Source: Epiperipatus broadwayi (lineage: Eukaryota; Onychophora; Udeonychophora; Euonychophora; Peripatidae). Taken from it: 64,000 nt of DNA. The notes under the pieces were generated by a model that was not told where the DNA came from, made no database searches, and worked only from the letters and a program-made list of their open reading frames with translations. The translations under genes were made by a program, and so were the position numbers. Below are positions 33,888-46,680 of this stretch, piece by piece. The stretch covers positions 1 through 64,000 of the forward strand of contig JAQFVV010000142.1 in the NCBI GenBank assembly GCA_028023455.1. Reading direction: 5' to 3'. The stretch's first letter is position 1; every line of letters begins with the position of its first letter.

Positions 33888-34003
33888 TCTGGGGATATTG
33901 GATAAGTAGGAATTAGATAACAATTTTATGCACAAGCCCCTGGTATCCATTTATTACTCTGGTTGGCACAGGGTGGCCCTACTGTATTGAGTTTTACCTT
34001 GTT
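33888..34003 (+). mobile_element. SINE-like repeat, copy 4 (3' part)
   Basis: CTGGGGATATTGGATAAGTA through GGTTGGCACAGGGTGG to GAGTTTTACCTTGTTT matches copies 1-3. Upstream sequence (about 33840-33887, ending CCAGAAACTAGT) may be more of the same element. Confidence 0.55.
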
Positions 34004-35064
34004 TACTTCTGATTTTGAAATTAAAACAAGCATGTTTTTATGTTACTATAGATATACTGATAATTATAAATTTCCACTATCTATTAATACATTTTAATAA
34101 AAAATCTTACAAAATTGATTTTAAAATTATTAATATGAACTGAAAAGTCATTAATTTTTTTCAATCAAAATAAAAAGCTTACTGTTTTTTAAAATTCCAC
34201 CATAATTATAAAACAATTGGAAAAAGATTAAATGAGAGATTATGTCATGATTACTATTACTATGAAGTTATAATTAAAGGCAAGAGACAGTGTCCAGCTT
34301 CTTCTGTTAGTGCAATAATGGGGAGTTTTGATTCACATATAGGTCAGGGCCATCTTTTCTGATGGTCATTAGCCCATATATATTGTATACTATCCAATAT
34401 GCCTGAAATCTCAAATTTCTAGACTAAATGGAACTGACTATATGTATGCCAAGAGTTACAAGATTATATCTTTACTGAAGATACCAAAAGAGTCTCCACT
34501 TTCTGAAGAATTAGTTTATACATATACTGTTTTATCTATATGCTGAGAAGCACAGAAAAAAAAGTACTGTGTCAGATATACACATATTGAACCAGGTTGG
34601 AGAAATTGCTCTACTCACTTTATTTAGATCTTGATTTTAACTCAGGCTGCACTTCACTACAGAGCAGACAAGCACTTCAAGCAGAGAAGTAAAATACCAC
34701 ATATAGATGAAACATCCATGGTGTCTATAATCATATCAAGGCTATACAAAATATAATTGATGATCATATTTTCAAGTTAAAGCACTTCTCAACTGCTAGA
34801 TTAAAACTCCTGTCATCAGAAGACTATAACCACAGGTTATATAGTCAGCATGCCTGGACTACAGGTACACAATCCAGTACTTTATATATCCCATGCTAGC
34901 CTCCTTTTCTCAATTGTGAGGGGAAATTGCTGACATATTTCCCAGAACTTATAGTTATTTATAACTTAACCTATTAGTGATGCAATTCTCTGATTGGACA
35001 ACAATTAAGCAAACAGATACTTTATTTTATACATACACACAATTATGACATGATATAATAAAAA
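34004..35064. other. AT-rich region, nothing recognised
   Basis: Base composition is a little more balanced at 34260-34960, but no motif, frame or repeat copy was recognised. Confidence 0.5.
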
Positions 35065-36264
35065 TGACATACACCCATACTTATGTATAGCATAATATAA
35101 TATGAATATATGAATGCAATATTAAAGAACACATTGGCTGCAACTATTAAAGTTCATTAAAGTTCTTTTACTCACATATATGTGCAAATCTTTAGAATAG
35201 AAGAATGGGAATTATATTTACCTAGGATTTTAGATAGCATGTCACACTTTCATGGATACAGTTCCTTGTTTGTTTTTTTATTTTTTTATCACTAACTGGT
35301 TAGTCTTTTCTTTCCATTTATGATTTTTGCTTCTTATTGGTTTTTCAGTTTGCAATGAAGAGAAAAAGAGAGAGAGATTATTGGTAGTTCATAGATCATG
35401 AGACAGGCATGAGTTTCAGGAGGAGAACATTTGATGGTGCTGAGGATTGGGATCGAAGGCTAGTCACACACTTTGGTTGTTGTTTAGTACTGCATGCTGC
35501 TAGGTCAGCCTTCAATGAAGATAAACCAAGGCACATATATCCTGGAAACATGAATAGCCTTTTGCCATCTTCTTTTTGATTTTTATAGTAATACAGGAGT
35601 GTTAATAATTTTACTGTATCTGAAACAATCTGAATGGCAATAATAATGATAATTAATCAATGATAATAAATTTCTTTTCTCTTGGTCCTTTTATATGTTT
35701 CTTTCTCATTGTTTCTCTTTATCATCCTTTGATCTGGTTTAATTAATTTTATATTTGCTTAATTAATTTTTGCATTCCACTTTAATTTAATCTCTTGCTT
35801 AGATTAATCTAATACTTTGATAAGATAATGTCCATAGTCTTTTCCGTTGTTGCTTTAATTAATAGAAATGGGAGTTATCATTTCTTTTTATCAGCCAAGT
35901 AATTTTTAATGAATTGCAAATTTCAAATGTTTTCTTGTTACAGATTATATTTTTAGTTTAATTTCATTTTTACATTTATTCTTTATGATTTCTAAAAAGG
36001 AGAATTCGTTCTAATTTCTAATTGAGAATCCCCCCCTTCCACGTGCTCTTTAATATTAAAACTTTCTTTTATTTTTCAAAGAAAAGATGACACAATACTT
36101 TATTTTTTTTAAGTTTGTGTTAAAAAAAAACTCTTTAAAAACATATTATAATTTATATTTCAATATTATCATTTTTTTTTCTTTTTCAACAATTTGATGA
36201 TTTATTATTAAATGATTATATATGTCACAGAAAGTATGTTTTTTAACACATATATTCATTGGTA
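35065..36264 (-). repeat. Element 3, 3' LTR
   Basis: The left copy runs from about TGACATACACCC to TTCATTGGTA. Shared internal blocks include GGTCAGCCTTCAATGAAGAT, AGTAATACAGGAGTGTTAA and AATTTTTGCATTCCA. Its terminal CA-equivalent is mutated (GGTA versus GGCA in the other LTR). Confidence 0.8.
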
Positions 36265-36999
36265 GTAAATCACACACACAGACCCCCTACCAGTTTAAAA
36301 GGTAAAATGTGTCAAATCAATCATTTTATCTCTAATAATTTATTTATCCTACTTTATTTTCATTGCCTTCCAGCACAAAACATTTTTTATTAATGTTATG
36401 TCCATTCTTCATGTAATCCAGGTATTTGTTTTATTTTTGTTACCTATAATTCTGACCCACTATTATAGTTTTCTTAATGTTTGTCAGGTGGCTCCTTTTT
36501 TAAAATCAATCTCGGTGACCAAGCATTGTAAGTTCCTTTTTCTCCCTGCCCTTTGCCACAACAAACTGATTGTTGTCATATTTATGTATTATCACATATG
36601 AGCTAACGTAAATTGGTTGAAACTTTTTATACACTTTTTTTGGGTAGCTAGTTAATCCTTATCATAACATTGTCTCCTACTATAAATCCATCCTTGACCT
36701 TTCCTTTCTTCCTCTGCCTTAATTTGCCCATCTTCTTTAACTTAACCCACACTTGTCCAGTATATTTTTTTATTTTTAGGGCCCATTTACACTGGCAGTT
36801 TCATTTTAAATGGATAAGGTATGTTTTTTCCAAAATGAAGCTACACAGATTCAAACTCTGTAGACTCATTTTTTGACCAATTCATCATATTGATGATTCA
36901 TGAGATTTTATTAAATCACTTTCTATGATTACTTTGTATATACACTCTAAATAGGCATCCTAATTTCTGCTCACATGGATTAGACTGTGGATTATGAAT

Positions 37000-37460
37000 T
37001 GATGTACGTGTTTTATTGTGTGTCTCTTACCCCATTTCTTCCACTTCTCAGATATGAACAGCATTTTATGATCAGATATAATCTTATCAGGAACTCCAAA
37101 AATTTCAAAGTGCTATTGTTGCAACACCCATATTGTTTGCTTAGAATTTGCCTGGGACACTGGATATGCAGCCACCAGTTTCAAAAATATATTGCAAACC
37201 ACAACCAAATATCTTATCCTGTTAAATGGAAAGCAATGGTTCATAAAAATCTATTGCCACTAAGCTATTAGGTTGTTGAGTGTAGATAGGCATCAGTGGG
37301 CCTACTTCAGATGCATTCAGTGGTTTGGTTTAGAAGCATATGTTACACTCATATATAATATCCACAATATTGGCATGCATCCCTTGCCAGTAAAAACATT
37401 GACTCTACCAAATTTCAACTTTATTTTCCTCACAATGACCATACTTTTGATGAATATGAT
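37000..37460 (-). pseudogene. Element 3 integrase fragment
   Basis: The reverse complement shows, in order: an HHCC zinc-binding region (HIHQKYGHCEEN ... WQGMHANIVDIIYECNIC) at about 37320-37450; the first catalytic Asp block VAIDFYEPL at about 37235-37260; and the second, FGVPDKIISDHKMLF, at about 37057-37100, where Ty3/Gypsy integrases read GxPxxIxSDxGxxF. Stops and frameshifts fall between these pieces. The third catalytic residue (Glu) was not located. Plus-strand frames of 67-94 codons in this area are shadows. Confidence 0.75.
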
Positions 37461-38039
37461 CTATTATCAACCTCAACATAGAAACAGGAGTAACTATATG
37501 CCTTTGTTTATCTTTCATTTTTATACTGTAAACCCCCCTTTTAAGCAATAGCACTTTCTATCTCTTTACAAATGATTTTTTCTACTTCCTTTAATGTGTC
37601 AAAGCAGCAGATATTTCATTATCTACTTGCAGTCAGAGTCTTCTCTTTATCCTTTCTTTAACCTATGGAGAACATTTTCTACAGCCTTGTTTCCATTTAT
37701 TTCTATTGTGGCAATGTATATGCCATTACAGATTAGATACTGTCAGTCCTGTGACAGCAACCACTTTATTTCCCTTGGCAACATTTTACACTGTAGTTAA
37801 ATTCTTGGAAGAATAAGCTCTACCTTATTAACTGACTATTTGTGAGGAAGTTATGGTCTAAGAATTCAAGGCTTTTGTGGTGAGTGATTACAATCACTTT
37901 GGATCCTACAAGAAATTGACAAATTTTTTTTGAAAGTCCATATGATTGCTAAAGTTTCCTTTTCAGTTACTATGTAGTTTATGTAAGGGTCGATAATTGG
38001 CTAATAAAAAACAGGACCTCTTGCTAACTCCCCTTTTGA

Positions 38040-38340
38040 CTTTAAAAAAAGTATCCCCTAATCCAGTCTGATTACTGTCAGTTTGTATGCAAAATGGCTT
38101 GTGGAAGATGGGATATGACCTTCTCTAAAAACCTCATTTTTACATCTTGAATGTTGTGATCATGATGTTCAGTCCACACTCATGCCTTTCTTTTTTTAGA
38201 AATTGCAATAGTGGATCCATGTCTAAGAAATTTTTTTTATAAAACTGGTTTTACAAGTTACATAATGCTAGGAAGGATCTTTTTTTTACTTCTTGGTACT
38301 GGAAAATCCTGAATTGCTTGAATTTTTCCAGGCTGAGGTT
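38040..38340 (-). pseudogene. Element 3 RNase H fragment
   Basis: On the minus strand at about 38050-38098 the peptide CIQTDSNQTGLGDTFFK is readable. This is the conserved start of Ty3/Gypsy RNase H (xxTDASxxGxGAVLxQ), with its catalytic Asp. The rest is too eroded to follow. Confidence 0.65.
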
Positions 38341-38379
38341 GGATTCCCTTTCCACTTATTATGTGACCTAAAATTTTTT

Positions 38380-38960
38380 GACTCAGCTGTCATTAAAGTA
38401 CTTTAAGTTTATTTTAATTCCCTTTTGTGTACACTCTTGCAATAACTGCTTTAATTGAGTAACATGCTCTTCTACACTCTCTGATGCTAATGCTATGTCA
38501 TCAACATACATCATCAGTAAATTTTTGATTTCATCTAATAATACCTCATTCAAACAAGATATTAACCACACCCTACTATTTTTAAACCAAACAGTATTTG
38601 GTTAAATTTGAAAGTGCACCCCTTATACCAAAATGTAGTGTATTTCCTATTGCAAAGATGTAATTTGATCTGCCAGAAACTGGCATTCATATCAAATGTT
38701 GAAAATATCTTTTTGTTATGAAATTTTGCAATAATTTGTGTATAGGTAAAGAGCATTTGTGTCAGGGATAGTTATTTTATTTAACTGTCTTGTATCTAAA
38801 TATAGTTGAATAGAACCATTTTTTCTTTATGGTTACAATAGGTTTATTAAAAAGGGATGAGCATTTTGATATGATTCCTCATTTTAGCTATTTTCTGTAC
38901 TACCTCCACTCTGTACTGAGGTGGAATAGGGTATACCCTGGCCTGATATGGTTGATCCTT
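38380..38960 (-). pseudogene. Element 3 reverse transcriptase fragment
   Basis: Spread over several frames on the minus strand are KPIVTIKKK and LDTRQLNKITIPDTN (fingers); FSTFDMNASFWQIKL (the first catalytic Asp, at 38562-38756); and the catalytic MMYVDDIALASESVEEH (YVDD at 38497-38508, in the frame 38383-38571). This spacing and wording is that of Ty3/Gypsy RT. At least three frame changes separate the blocks. The enzyme would have copied element RNA into DNA; it is dead here. Confidence 0.9.
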
Positions 38961-39026
38961 TATGAGTTTTATCCTATGTTCATATCCTTGAATTACTCTG
39001 GGGATTTCTGAAAAATGTTTTCATAT

Positions 39027-39609
39027 TCATTCAGCACATGCCCCAGTAGTCTTTTTTGATAGTTGTTTATAAATCTTTGATTCCTTTACCTTTTTGCATA
39101 TTTGTGTTTCTATGCCAATGTTTTGTATACAGCATACCCTAGTAGAATTATACATTTTGTCTAATGTAAATATTAGTGCTTTATCATTTAATTTTACTTG
39201 ATTTAACTTATAATCCAACACACAGCTGACCTTATGCATAAAGTCCGATCCCAGTATAACCTTGTGGATTAGCTTCTCCAAGATAAGCAGTACATCACTA
39301 TACTCTTTCTTTGCTATACATATCTTTATCCACACCTGTTTTGACACCAATTTTGTCTTTTTACTATTAGCCATTGTAACATATATTGGTTTTTAATTGC
39401 AAAATTTTAATGTTAGGGTTAACATAGCTCATTCTTTCAAACATATCTTGTGACATTACTGACACCTGGCTACCAGAATTGAGCAAAGCACTGGTTATCA
39501 GCTCTTCTAATACTATTTTTACTTTCAGACAGTGCTGGGGTGTCAATATTGGCTCTATTTTTTCCCAGCTGCATACTAGATTTGCTACTGCACATGACTG
39601 TCTCCTCAC
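39027..39609 (-). pseudogene. Element 3 aspartic protease fragment
   Basis: Two minus-strand frames (39367-39609 and 39027-39374) together span a retropepsin-like protease. The active-site region reads ALLNSGSQVSVMS, where the family has DSG or DTG. The codon at 39478-39480 gives Asn in place of the catalytic Asp, so the enzyme could not work. The later KVILGSDFM matches the conserved ILGxDFL near the domain end. It lies between gag and RT as expected. The protease would have cut the Gag-Pol polyprotein. Confidence 0.75.
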
Positions 39610-39845
39610 TTATATCTTACCATCCATTTTTCTTTCTTTTCTATACTCCCTAATTTATTACCTTTCTAACTCTTTTCTAATACTATTTTTACTTTCAGAC
39701 AGTGCTGGGGTGCCAATATTGGCTCTCTTCTTCCCAGCTGCATACTAGATTTGCTACTGCATATGACTGTCTTCTCAATCATATCTTACCATTTATTTTT
39801 CTTTCTTTTCTACACTCCCTAATTTATTACCTTTCTAACACTGAT
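39503..39845 (-). repeat. Tandem duplication inside element 3, about 170-bp unit
   Basis: Bases 39503-39672 recur at 39673-39845 (CTAATACTATTTTTACTTTC, AGTGCTGGGGTG, CCAGCTGCATACTAGATTTG) with small differences. It covers the start of the protease and the end of the gag region, so the duplication itself alters the reading frame. Confidence 0.85.
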
Positions 39846-39899
39846 TTTTATTCCAAACTCTTTTATAAGAATTATACTTCACACTAATTCTCTATTCTG

Positions 39900-40650
39900 T
39901 CTATTTCTGAGGGTTTATATTCCCTGTTCATATTCTTCTTAATTTGCTGACTACTGTCAAATGCCCTAAATAATTCATCCATCTGCTCCACCATTTTCCA
40001 TTCTGTTCCAATTAACATTCCATTCTATACTCTTAGGGAAACTGCATCTTACAATATGAACAATTTGCTATTCAGATAATGAATTTGCAATTATTCAACT
40101 TAATTTGACCTCTTGCCAGTGGAAAAATGTAGTAAATAGTTTTTCAGGCTGCCATTTGTCCTGCACCACCTGTTGCTTAATGTTCTCTTGATACACTTCA
40201 TCCCAATAGCCCAATAGCTCAATAGCTTGTCAATAATGACTGCTTATATTCTACAATTGTTACTGGTTTTGAGAATAGCAAGCCCCACCAGTATTGAGCA
40301 TCACCTTAAATATGATTGCGAGCTATGGTGATCCTGGCATCCTCACTCAATTTTTTTAACACAAAATAGGGTTTTAAGCTCTTGAGGTGTTCCATTGGGG
40401 CCTCCTCTGCATACCTGAAAATACTTTTATTTTTAGAAACTGATCTACCATATTAATACTATTTAGATATATGTACATCTTTACACTTTTTTCCTTTTAA
40501 TCTTTTCCCATTTTCTTTCCAGTCTATCTACTCCCTCTACTATGTTATTCATATTTGTTTTTATGCTATCTCATATTTCCCTATGCTCTTGTCATGCTAC
40601 CATCATTTCCAATCCCCACCATTCTATTTCTTTTCTTGACATTTTTGCCA
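39900..40650 (-). pseudogene. Element 3 gag fragment
   Basis: At about 40270-40400 the minus strand gives MEHLKSLKPYFVLKKLSED followed by ARITIARNHI, a stop, and GDAQYWW, the Ty3/Gypsy capsid signature of an aliphatic block followed by a WW-type motif. Further downstream, frames are short and interrupted, and no zinc knuckle was found intact. Gag would form the particle shell. Confidence 0.6.
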
Positions 40651-40658
40651 TTTCTTCT

Positions 40659-41897
40659 GGATATACACACATGCCTATGTATAACATAATATAATATGAA
40701 TATAAGATTGCAAAATTAAAGATAACATTGGCTATAACTATTAAAGTTTATTACAGTACTTTCATTATATGTGAAAATCTTTAGAATGGGAGAATGAGAA
40801 TTATATTTACCTAGAATTTTAGATAATATGTTGCACTTTCATGGATAGAGTTCCTTGTTTGTTTACTTATTAGCTGATTACCAACCAATTGACCTTTTCT
40901 TTTCATTGATGATTTTTGCTTCTTATTGATTTTACAGCTTGCAATGAAGAAAGAGATTATCAGTAGTTCACAAATCATGAGGTAGACATGAGTTCCAGGT
41001 AGAGAACTAGTGATAGTACTGAGAACTGGGATCAAAGGCTAGCCACACACTTTGTTGTTTAGTGCTGCATACTGTTAGGTCAGCCTTCAATGAAGATAAG
41101 TTGAGACACATGCATCCTGGAAACATGGATAGCTTTTCACCACCTTCTTTAATTTTATAGTAATACAGGAGTGTTAACTAATAATTTTACTGCAACTAAA
41201 ACAATCTGAATGGAAATAATAATGATAATGAATCAATGATAATTTCTCATCTCTTGGTCCTTTATATGTTTTTTTTCTCATTGTTTCTCTTATCATCCTT
41301 CAATGTGGTTTAATTAATTTTATATTTTTTTTCTCATTGTTTCTCTTATCATCCTTCAATGTGGTTTAATTAATTTTATATTTCCTTAATTAATTTTTGC
41401 ATTCCATTTTGATGTAATCTCTTTTTTAGGTTAATCCAATACTTTGAGAAGATAATGTCCATAGTTTTTTTCTTTGTTTTTTTTTAATTAGTATAAATGA
41501 GTTATCTTTTTTTATCAGCCAAGCAATCTTTAATGAATTGTAAATTTCAAAAAAAAAAATGTTACAGATTATATTTTTAGTTTAATTTCATTTTTACATT
41601 TATTCTTTATTATTTTGTTTTTTGTTTCTAAAAAGAAGAGCTTGTTCTAACTTCTACTTAAGAATTATTCCACCCTACTCACTCTTTAATATTAAAACTT
41701 TTATTTTTCAAAGAAAAGGTGATGCAATACTTTATTTTTTTTCAATTTTGTGTTTTAAAAAAACTCTTTAAAAACATATATTTTATATTTGATTATTATC
41801 ACTTTTTTTTTTTACATCAATTTGATCAATTTATTATTATATGATTGCATATGTAATGGAAAATATATGTGTTTTTTAACCCATATATTCATTGGCA
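40659..41897 (-). repeat. Element 3, 5' LTR
   Basis: Right-hand copy of the 1.2-kb repeat; on the minus strand it begins TGCCAATGAATATATG. It contains its own short internal duplication (TTTTTTCTCATTGTTTCTCT to GGTTTAATTAATTTTATATT, around 41268-41382). The 74-codon frame at 40811-41035 lies in the LTR and is not supported. Confidence 0.8.
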
Positions 41898-42344
41898 GTA
41901 TAATATACATATATAAAATAGAGTTGGTGAGTAGAATGTCCTATATATTGAGAACAATATTATTTTAATTAATTTCTTGAAAATGACAGTTAAAAATTTT
42001 AAATTACAATTTTTTTAAAAGTAAAACAATGAAAGAATAATAAATCACCATTTCCAGTTTTATTTTTTAAAAGGGAAACTCAGAAACTTTCTTTATTGAA
42101 AATCATGATTTTATTTTGAAATTAAAAAAAAAAAAAATTCCAAAAAGTTTCTAGATTGCAAAACAAAAGAACTTTCTAGAATATTTTTAAAGATGTTTAT
42201 AATTATCTAAGAATAACCTAAATAAAAAAGAAAAACTTTTATGAAAGACTATCAAAGAGATAATATTTTTTTTTGTTTGGAAAGAGAAAAAATGTTTATT
42301 TACAATTTAGAATAGTAAGTCACTAACATAGATTAGCCAAAAGA
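41898..42344. other. AT-rich filler
   Basis: A-rich sequence with homopolymer runs; nothing recognised. Confidence 0.6.
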
Positions 42345-43092
42345 CTGTTTTTTACGAGGCTCCTCGTAGACATCTGACGTCACTCTAACTCAGCCGATTC
42401 TTATGGTAAAAAATTCGTTCGATATGTTTTGAAGAGGTTTTTAAAAGTTCTGTAAGATGGTGATCTCTTCCGACTTATTTTACAAGTAAAAAATAAAAAA
42501 AAACACATTTAAACCTAAACAAAGAAAGAACATTATTTGTGATTGGTTCTTAGCAAGCTCTCAGCCGAAAAAGACATTCTGATTGGCTGGAAAGAACAAA
42601 GAAACCGCCTGATCAAAGAAAATAAAGAAAAACACTGAGATTTTCATTTCGAATCCAATTTTAAGTATTATAAAATTATATTTATGGAAATTAAAAATTA
42701 TTTTCAGATAGAATAATAAAAAAACAAAATTATTTTCGAAAAATATTGAAGATTTTAGTAAAAATATTGAAGATGTAGTAAAAAGAAATATTTACTTTTC
42801 TATAACGTAAAAGTCGATCTTTTTGTTTATATTATAGCTTTTATGTTGCCGAAATTGAATATTTTAGAATAAATAAATAGCAATTTATTTTTGAAAGAAC
42901 TTTCGTTCTCTTCATAACCTGAAAAATTAATAATATACTTTTTATAAATGTATCTGAGTTGAATTTAATATTATAGGCGAATATGTTTAACAATAGGCTT
43001 TGTCTTCAGTTTGTGAGTTGACCAATTAAAAGATTTGATTTTTACCTCATACAACCAATAATATAATTAGCGGTTAAAAGGTTAGTAAAAAA
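42345..43092 (+). repeat. Interspersed ~750-bp repeat, copy b
   Basis: Direct match to 23590-24352, including GAAAAAGACATTCTGATTGG and ATTTTACCTCATACAACCAA. Its inverted CCAAT boxes are retained. It ends a few bases before an AT tract and a probable solo LTR. Confidence 0.65.
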
Positions 43093-43104
43093 ATAATATA
43101 TATA

Positions 43105-44290
43105 TGAGTGTGAATTTTACGTACATTTTCAACATGGAATTAATTGTGTCTTGTGGTTTAATAAGTTTATTTTTTAATTAATGAAATATCAGTGTGCACA
43201 CATATTTCCATGGATAACCACATTTGTATGTGAAAACGTCATTATGTATTTATCATTAAATTATGATAGCTTATTTTTTTATTATATAACAATTACCATA
43301 TGTTACAACATGTCTGTGTTTATAAAGATGTGTGTTATGTTGACATATATATGTTAAAATTAATTATAATTTATGACTTATTAAAATGAATTATTGAATT
43401 TTATTATTAGTTTACCACAATTCTGATATGTAATTTTTTTTATACAGATATGTTTGTGTGCTGGTATATAAGCATTTGATGTAAATCCTATGGAGATATT
43501 TGTAAAGCACAATGTGATAGCATATTTCTTTTTGTATTAATCAAAATCGGAATACGGAAGTTATATTTATAACATAGTCAGCAGACCTTAATTTCATTTT
43601 ATTGTTTCTAATTAACAAATTTATATTTTATTGCTAAAGTTGTCAGTGAATTTATTAACTCTTAAAATAATTTTAGAAAATATGTTTGCATTATATTTTT
43701 TGTCCATAGTAACAGTTAGAAAGCTTTTTTTCATCGAACTGGTTTTTGTGCATAGCAATCTGTTATATAAAAGGGGTTTATGTTTAGTGTATGGACATCC
43801 AGTGGATGCTCATTTCTCTAATGCTGGATGGCACATGCTGGATGGCATAAAAGTATATCCTTTAAAGACCATGCTCTACATTTCACTTTATTATTATTAA
43901 TTAAAAATTAAGTTCATAGTTGGCTAGTATATTAACGGTACTAAGTGGTCAGAGAATTGATGATTGTCAGGATGTTTTTAGTATCTCAGCATTATTTGAT
44001 TTATGGTTGTATTTTGGTGGAGTAGCACCTAAGTGTAAGCATCTAGATAATTCTTTGTATTTCTGCCCTAGGTTTAGCAATGGCTAAATAACTAACCTGA
44101 TCTATAGTAGGCCACATTTAAATCCAGTCACAAGGTTGACTGTTGGTTTTATTCACTTTTGTGTAAATTCTGTGCTGATCTCTTATGCTCATTTCTTTTA
44201 TATTTATTTTTATATTTTATCATTGACTTGGGGTTGATGATGATGATATTTCATCATTTTAGGTTGACCTCAAGACGTCATATCATTACA
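43105..44290 (-). mobile_element. Probable solo LTR
   Basis: On the minus strand this 1186-bp segment begins TGTAATGATATGACG (44290) and ends AATTCACACTCA (43105), giving TG...CA ends. Both sides are AT tracts (about 43094-43104 and 44291-44302), consistent with a short ATATA target duplication. There is no long frame. The TGTAATG start is shared with element 1 and element 4. No second copy is in the window, so the call rests on termini and flanks only. Confidence 0.4.
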
Positions 44291-44302
44291 ATATATATAT
44301 AT

Positions 44303-45744
44303 CGGTTAGCACATGCTATGCACAGTTTTCTATAGATTAAATAAAAAAGAAAAACTATAAATTTCACTATTCAGCACTTTTCTGACTTGGAGATTGTTAC
44401 ATACCCATTGAATTTTTTTTATGGAAGATTACAGAAGAAGAAGTTTAACAGTAACGAGCGACTTATTGCCTGTTATATTTCACTTACACACACACACACA
44501 TGTAATATAGGGAGCGTACCAATAGCTCAAACAAGCTCTTAATATATACGAGTAAACTTTTGCGATATATAATTTATTGCTTTATAGCGTATCAATAAAC
44601 TGCTAAATATTCGATATTTAATTAATTATATTTTGTCGATGGGCATAATCAAAAATTATTATAATCAAATAATTTATCTTTGCTGCTTAATACTAGAAAT
44701 ACTTTGCCAAAGGAATTTTGTAATCACTAATAAATCCTTTTATTGCTTTTAACAATCTTGTGAGGCAAAGGCTATTAATCATTAATTTGACTTTATGATT
44801 TCCAGCCTTTATTTTTATTAGAAATTAAAGACACTACGGACATAATTACTTATATTTACAAATTCATAGAACTTTTTTTGTTTAGAAATTGTTATAAATA
44901 TATTCTTATAGATGAAAGAGTATTATCTTAAGGTTTGTTTTTCTTAAATAGCATTAAATTTAAGAATGAAATGACTTTCATGATAAAATGCCTCAAAATA
45001 CAAAATTGCATAGTTTTTTATTATATATTTTTAATAAACAGACATTTATTCTTTTATTTTTGTAAAATGTAGAATTAAATGTAAAATACATTTGAGAATT
45101 AGATTACTTAAAAATAGTATAACTTTGTAGTTGTTTTCCAAGAAATGCAATACAACAGTATGTAAGCTTATTTTTATAATTTAATAAATACAATCATAAT
45201 TACATTTACTTTTAATAAACATAAATTTGAAGTCTTTTCAGTTTAAATATGGCTTTGTAAATATTTTATCTATACATTTTAAGGTACTTAAAAAAATCTT
45301 TTATATAGTCTATAAATTAAACTGTAGAGTAAATCATATTTAAACAAAGTTAATATACTGCTAATAATCACCAAGTGTGTTTTATGCTTGATAACTTGAT
45401 TATATATATACACTGCTTTCATCCTTTGCCTAATTACATATGATTTCGGAAATTGATTGTGCATTATTTATATCAGGCGTCAATTTTAATTCCATTTTGA
45501 AATTTCAACACATTTGCAAATTTTACTTTATTTACAATGAAAAATGTAAAGAATAGCGAGCGGTCTTCTTTATTCTTTAATTTACTAAATATGGTGTGAT
45601 AGAACTATGTAATTATTTCATGACTACATAAAGTTTAGTCATTTTTGCTTTATTATTATACATATATATGTATGATAATATGAATGTATGTGTAAATGAT
45701 AAGTATTTTTCCAATAGATGTATACAATCATGACAGACAAAAAT
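44303..45744. other. AT-rich region with one diverged repeat
   Basis: Bases 45420-45600 resemble 48730-48910 on the other side of RTE copy B (for example AATTGATTGTGC, ATTGAAATTTCAA-like and ACTTTGTAAATTTA-like blocks). Nothing else was recognised. Confidence 0.45.
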
Positions 45745-45811
45745 TAATCATGGCCCTTATTCTAAGTCGGAGGGTACTAAGAATCCCCTGATTGTGGACC
45801 CAGGCTGCAAA

Positions 45812-46446
45812 ATGACTTTTTATTTAGGTACTTACAACTGCAGATCACTTTCAAGTGAAGGAAGATTGCAAGAATTAAAAGAACTGTCTTATATTAAATG
45901 GGACATTATTGGCTTTGTGAAGTTAAAAGAAAATATGAGACAATTGATTTTAAAAATGGATATGTACTCTACTATAAAGGCACAAATATGGAAAATACAA
46001 GTGGACTAGGATTCATTATAAATAAAAAGTGGAAGAATGACATTGTGCAGTTTGATGTTGTATAGGACAGAGTGGTAAGATTAGTTATACAATTTAATAG
46101 GAGATACCAAATGCGGATAATTCAGGTTTATGCCCCAACAAGTTCTCATAGTGATGAAGTAGTAGAAGATTTTTATATGGATGTACAAAAGACTTTTTAT
46201 CAGAATAAACAACATTTTAAAATTGTTATGGGAGTCTTTAATGCTAGAATTGGTAAACAAATGAAAGATGAAAGTGCTGTAGGTAATTTTGGTTATGGTA
46301 ATAGAAATGAGAGAGAACACAGACTTGTGGAGTTTGTAAAAAAAGAAAAACTTTATATTATGAATTCATTTTTTCAGAAAAATGTTAAAAGAAAAAGGAC
46401 ATGGAAGCATCCAAATGAAGGCACAATAGAATTGGATTATATTTGA
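45812..46446 (+). pseudogene. RTE copy B APE endonuclease
   Basis: ATG 45812 opens MTFYLGTYNCRSLSSEGRLQ, the true N-terminus of the endonuclease, followed by YIKWDIIGF. After frame breaks between 46009 and 46072, IIQVYAPTSSHSDEVVEDFY and IVMGVFNARIGKQMKDES follow. In the latter motif the catalytic Asp of GDFN is replaced by Val. The end (EGTIELDYI, then a TGA at 46444) matches the family. This domain nicks target DNA in RTE elements; here it is inactive by both frame and residue changes. Confidence 0.85.
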
Positions 46447-46680
46447 TTAACAGAAAATACATAATTCAAGATTGTAATGTTCTTAATAAATTTAACAAGG
46501 AAGTGATCATTGATTAGTAAGATGTAAGATACATATTAATGCAAAACTAGTGAGACAAAAATTATTAAGAAAAGCAATATTTACAGTTTTGATATTCCTA
46601 ATCTTCAGAAACATTCTAATGAATTTAAATTAGAACTTATTATTCAGTTTCAAGTATTAGTAGATTTTGAACATGATGAT

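Larger units (their letters stand above)
35065..41897 (-). mobile_element. Ty3/Gypsy LTR retrotransposon, element 3 (old, complete layout)
   Basis: Two diverged direct repeats of about 1.2 kb (35065-36264 and 40659-41897) flank 4.4 kb that encodes, on the minus strand from 40650 down to 37000, gag, protease, RT, RNase H and integrase. That order defines Ty3/Gypsy. Every domain is broken by stops and frameshifts and the LTRs are clearly diverged, so the copy is old. No target duplication could be fixed. Confidence 0.9.

Noticed and set aside
36398-37800. Five plus-strand frames of 67-94 codons
   Set aside because: Antisense to the integrase region of element 3, whose domain motifs are on the minus strand.
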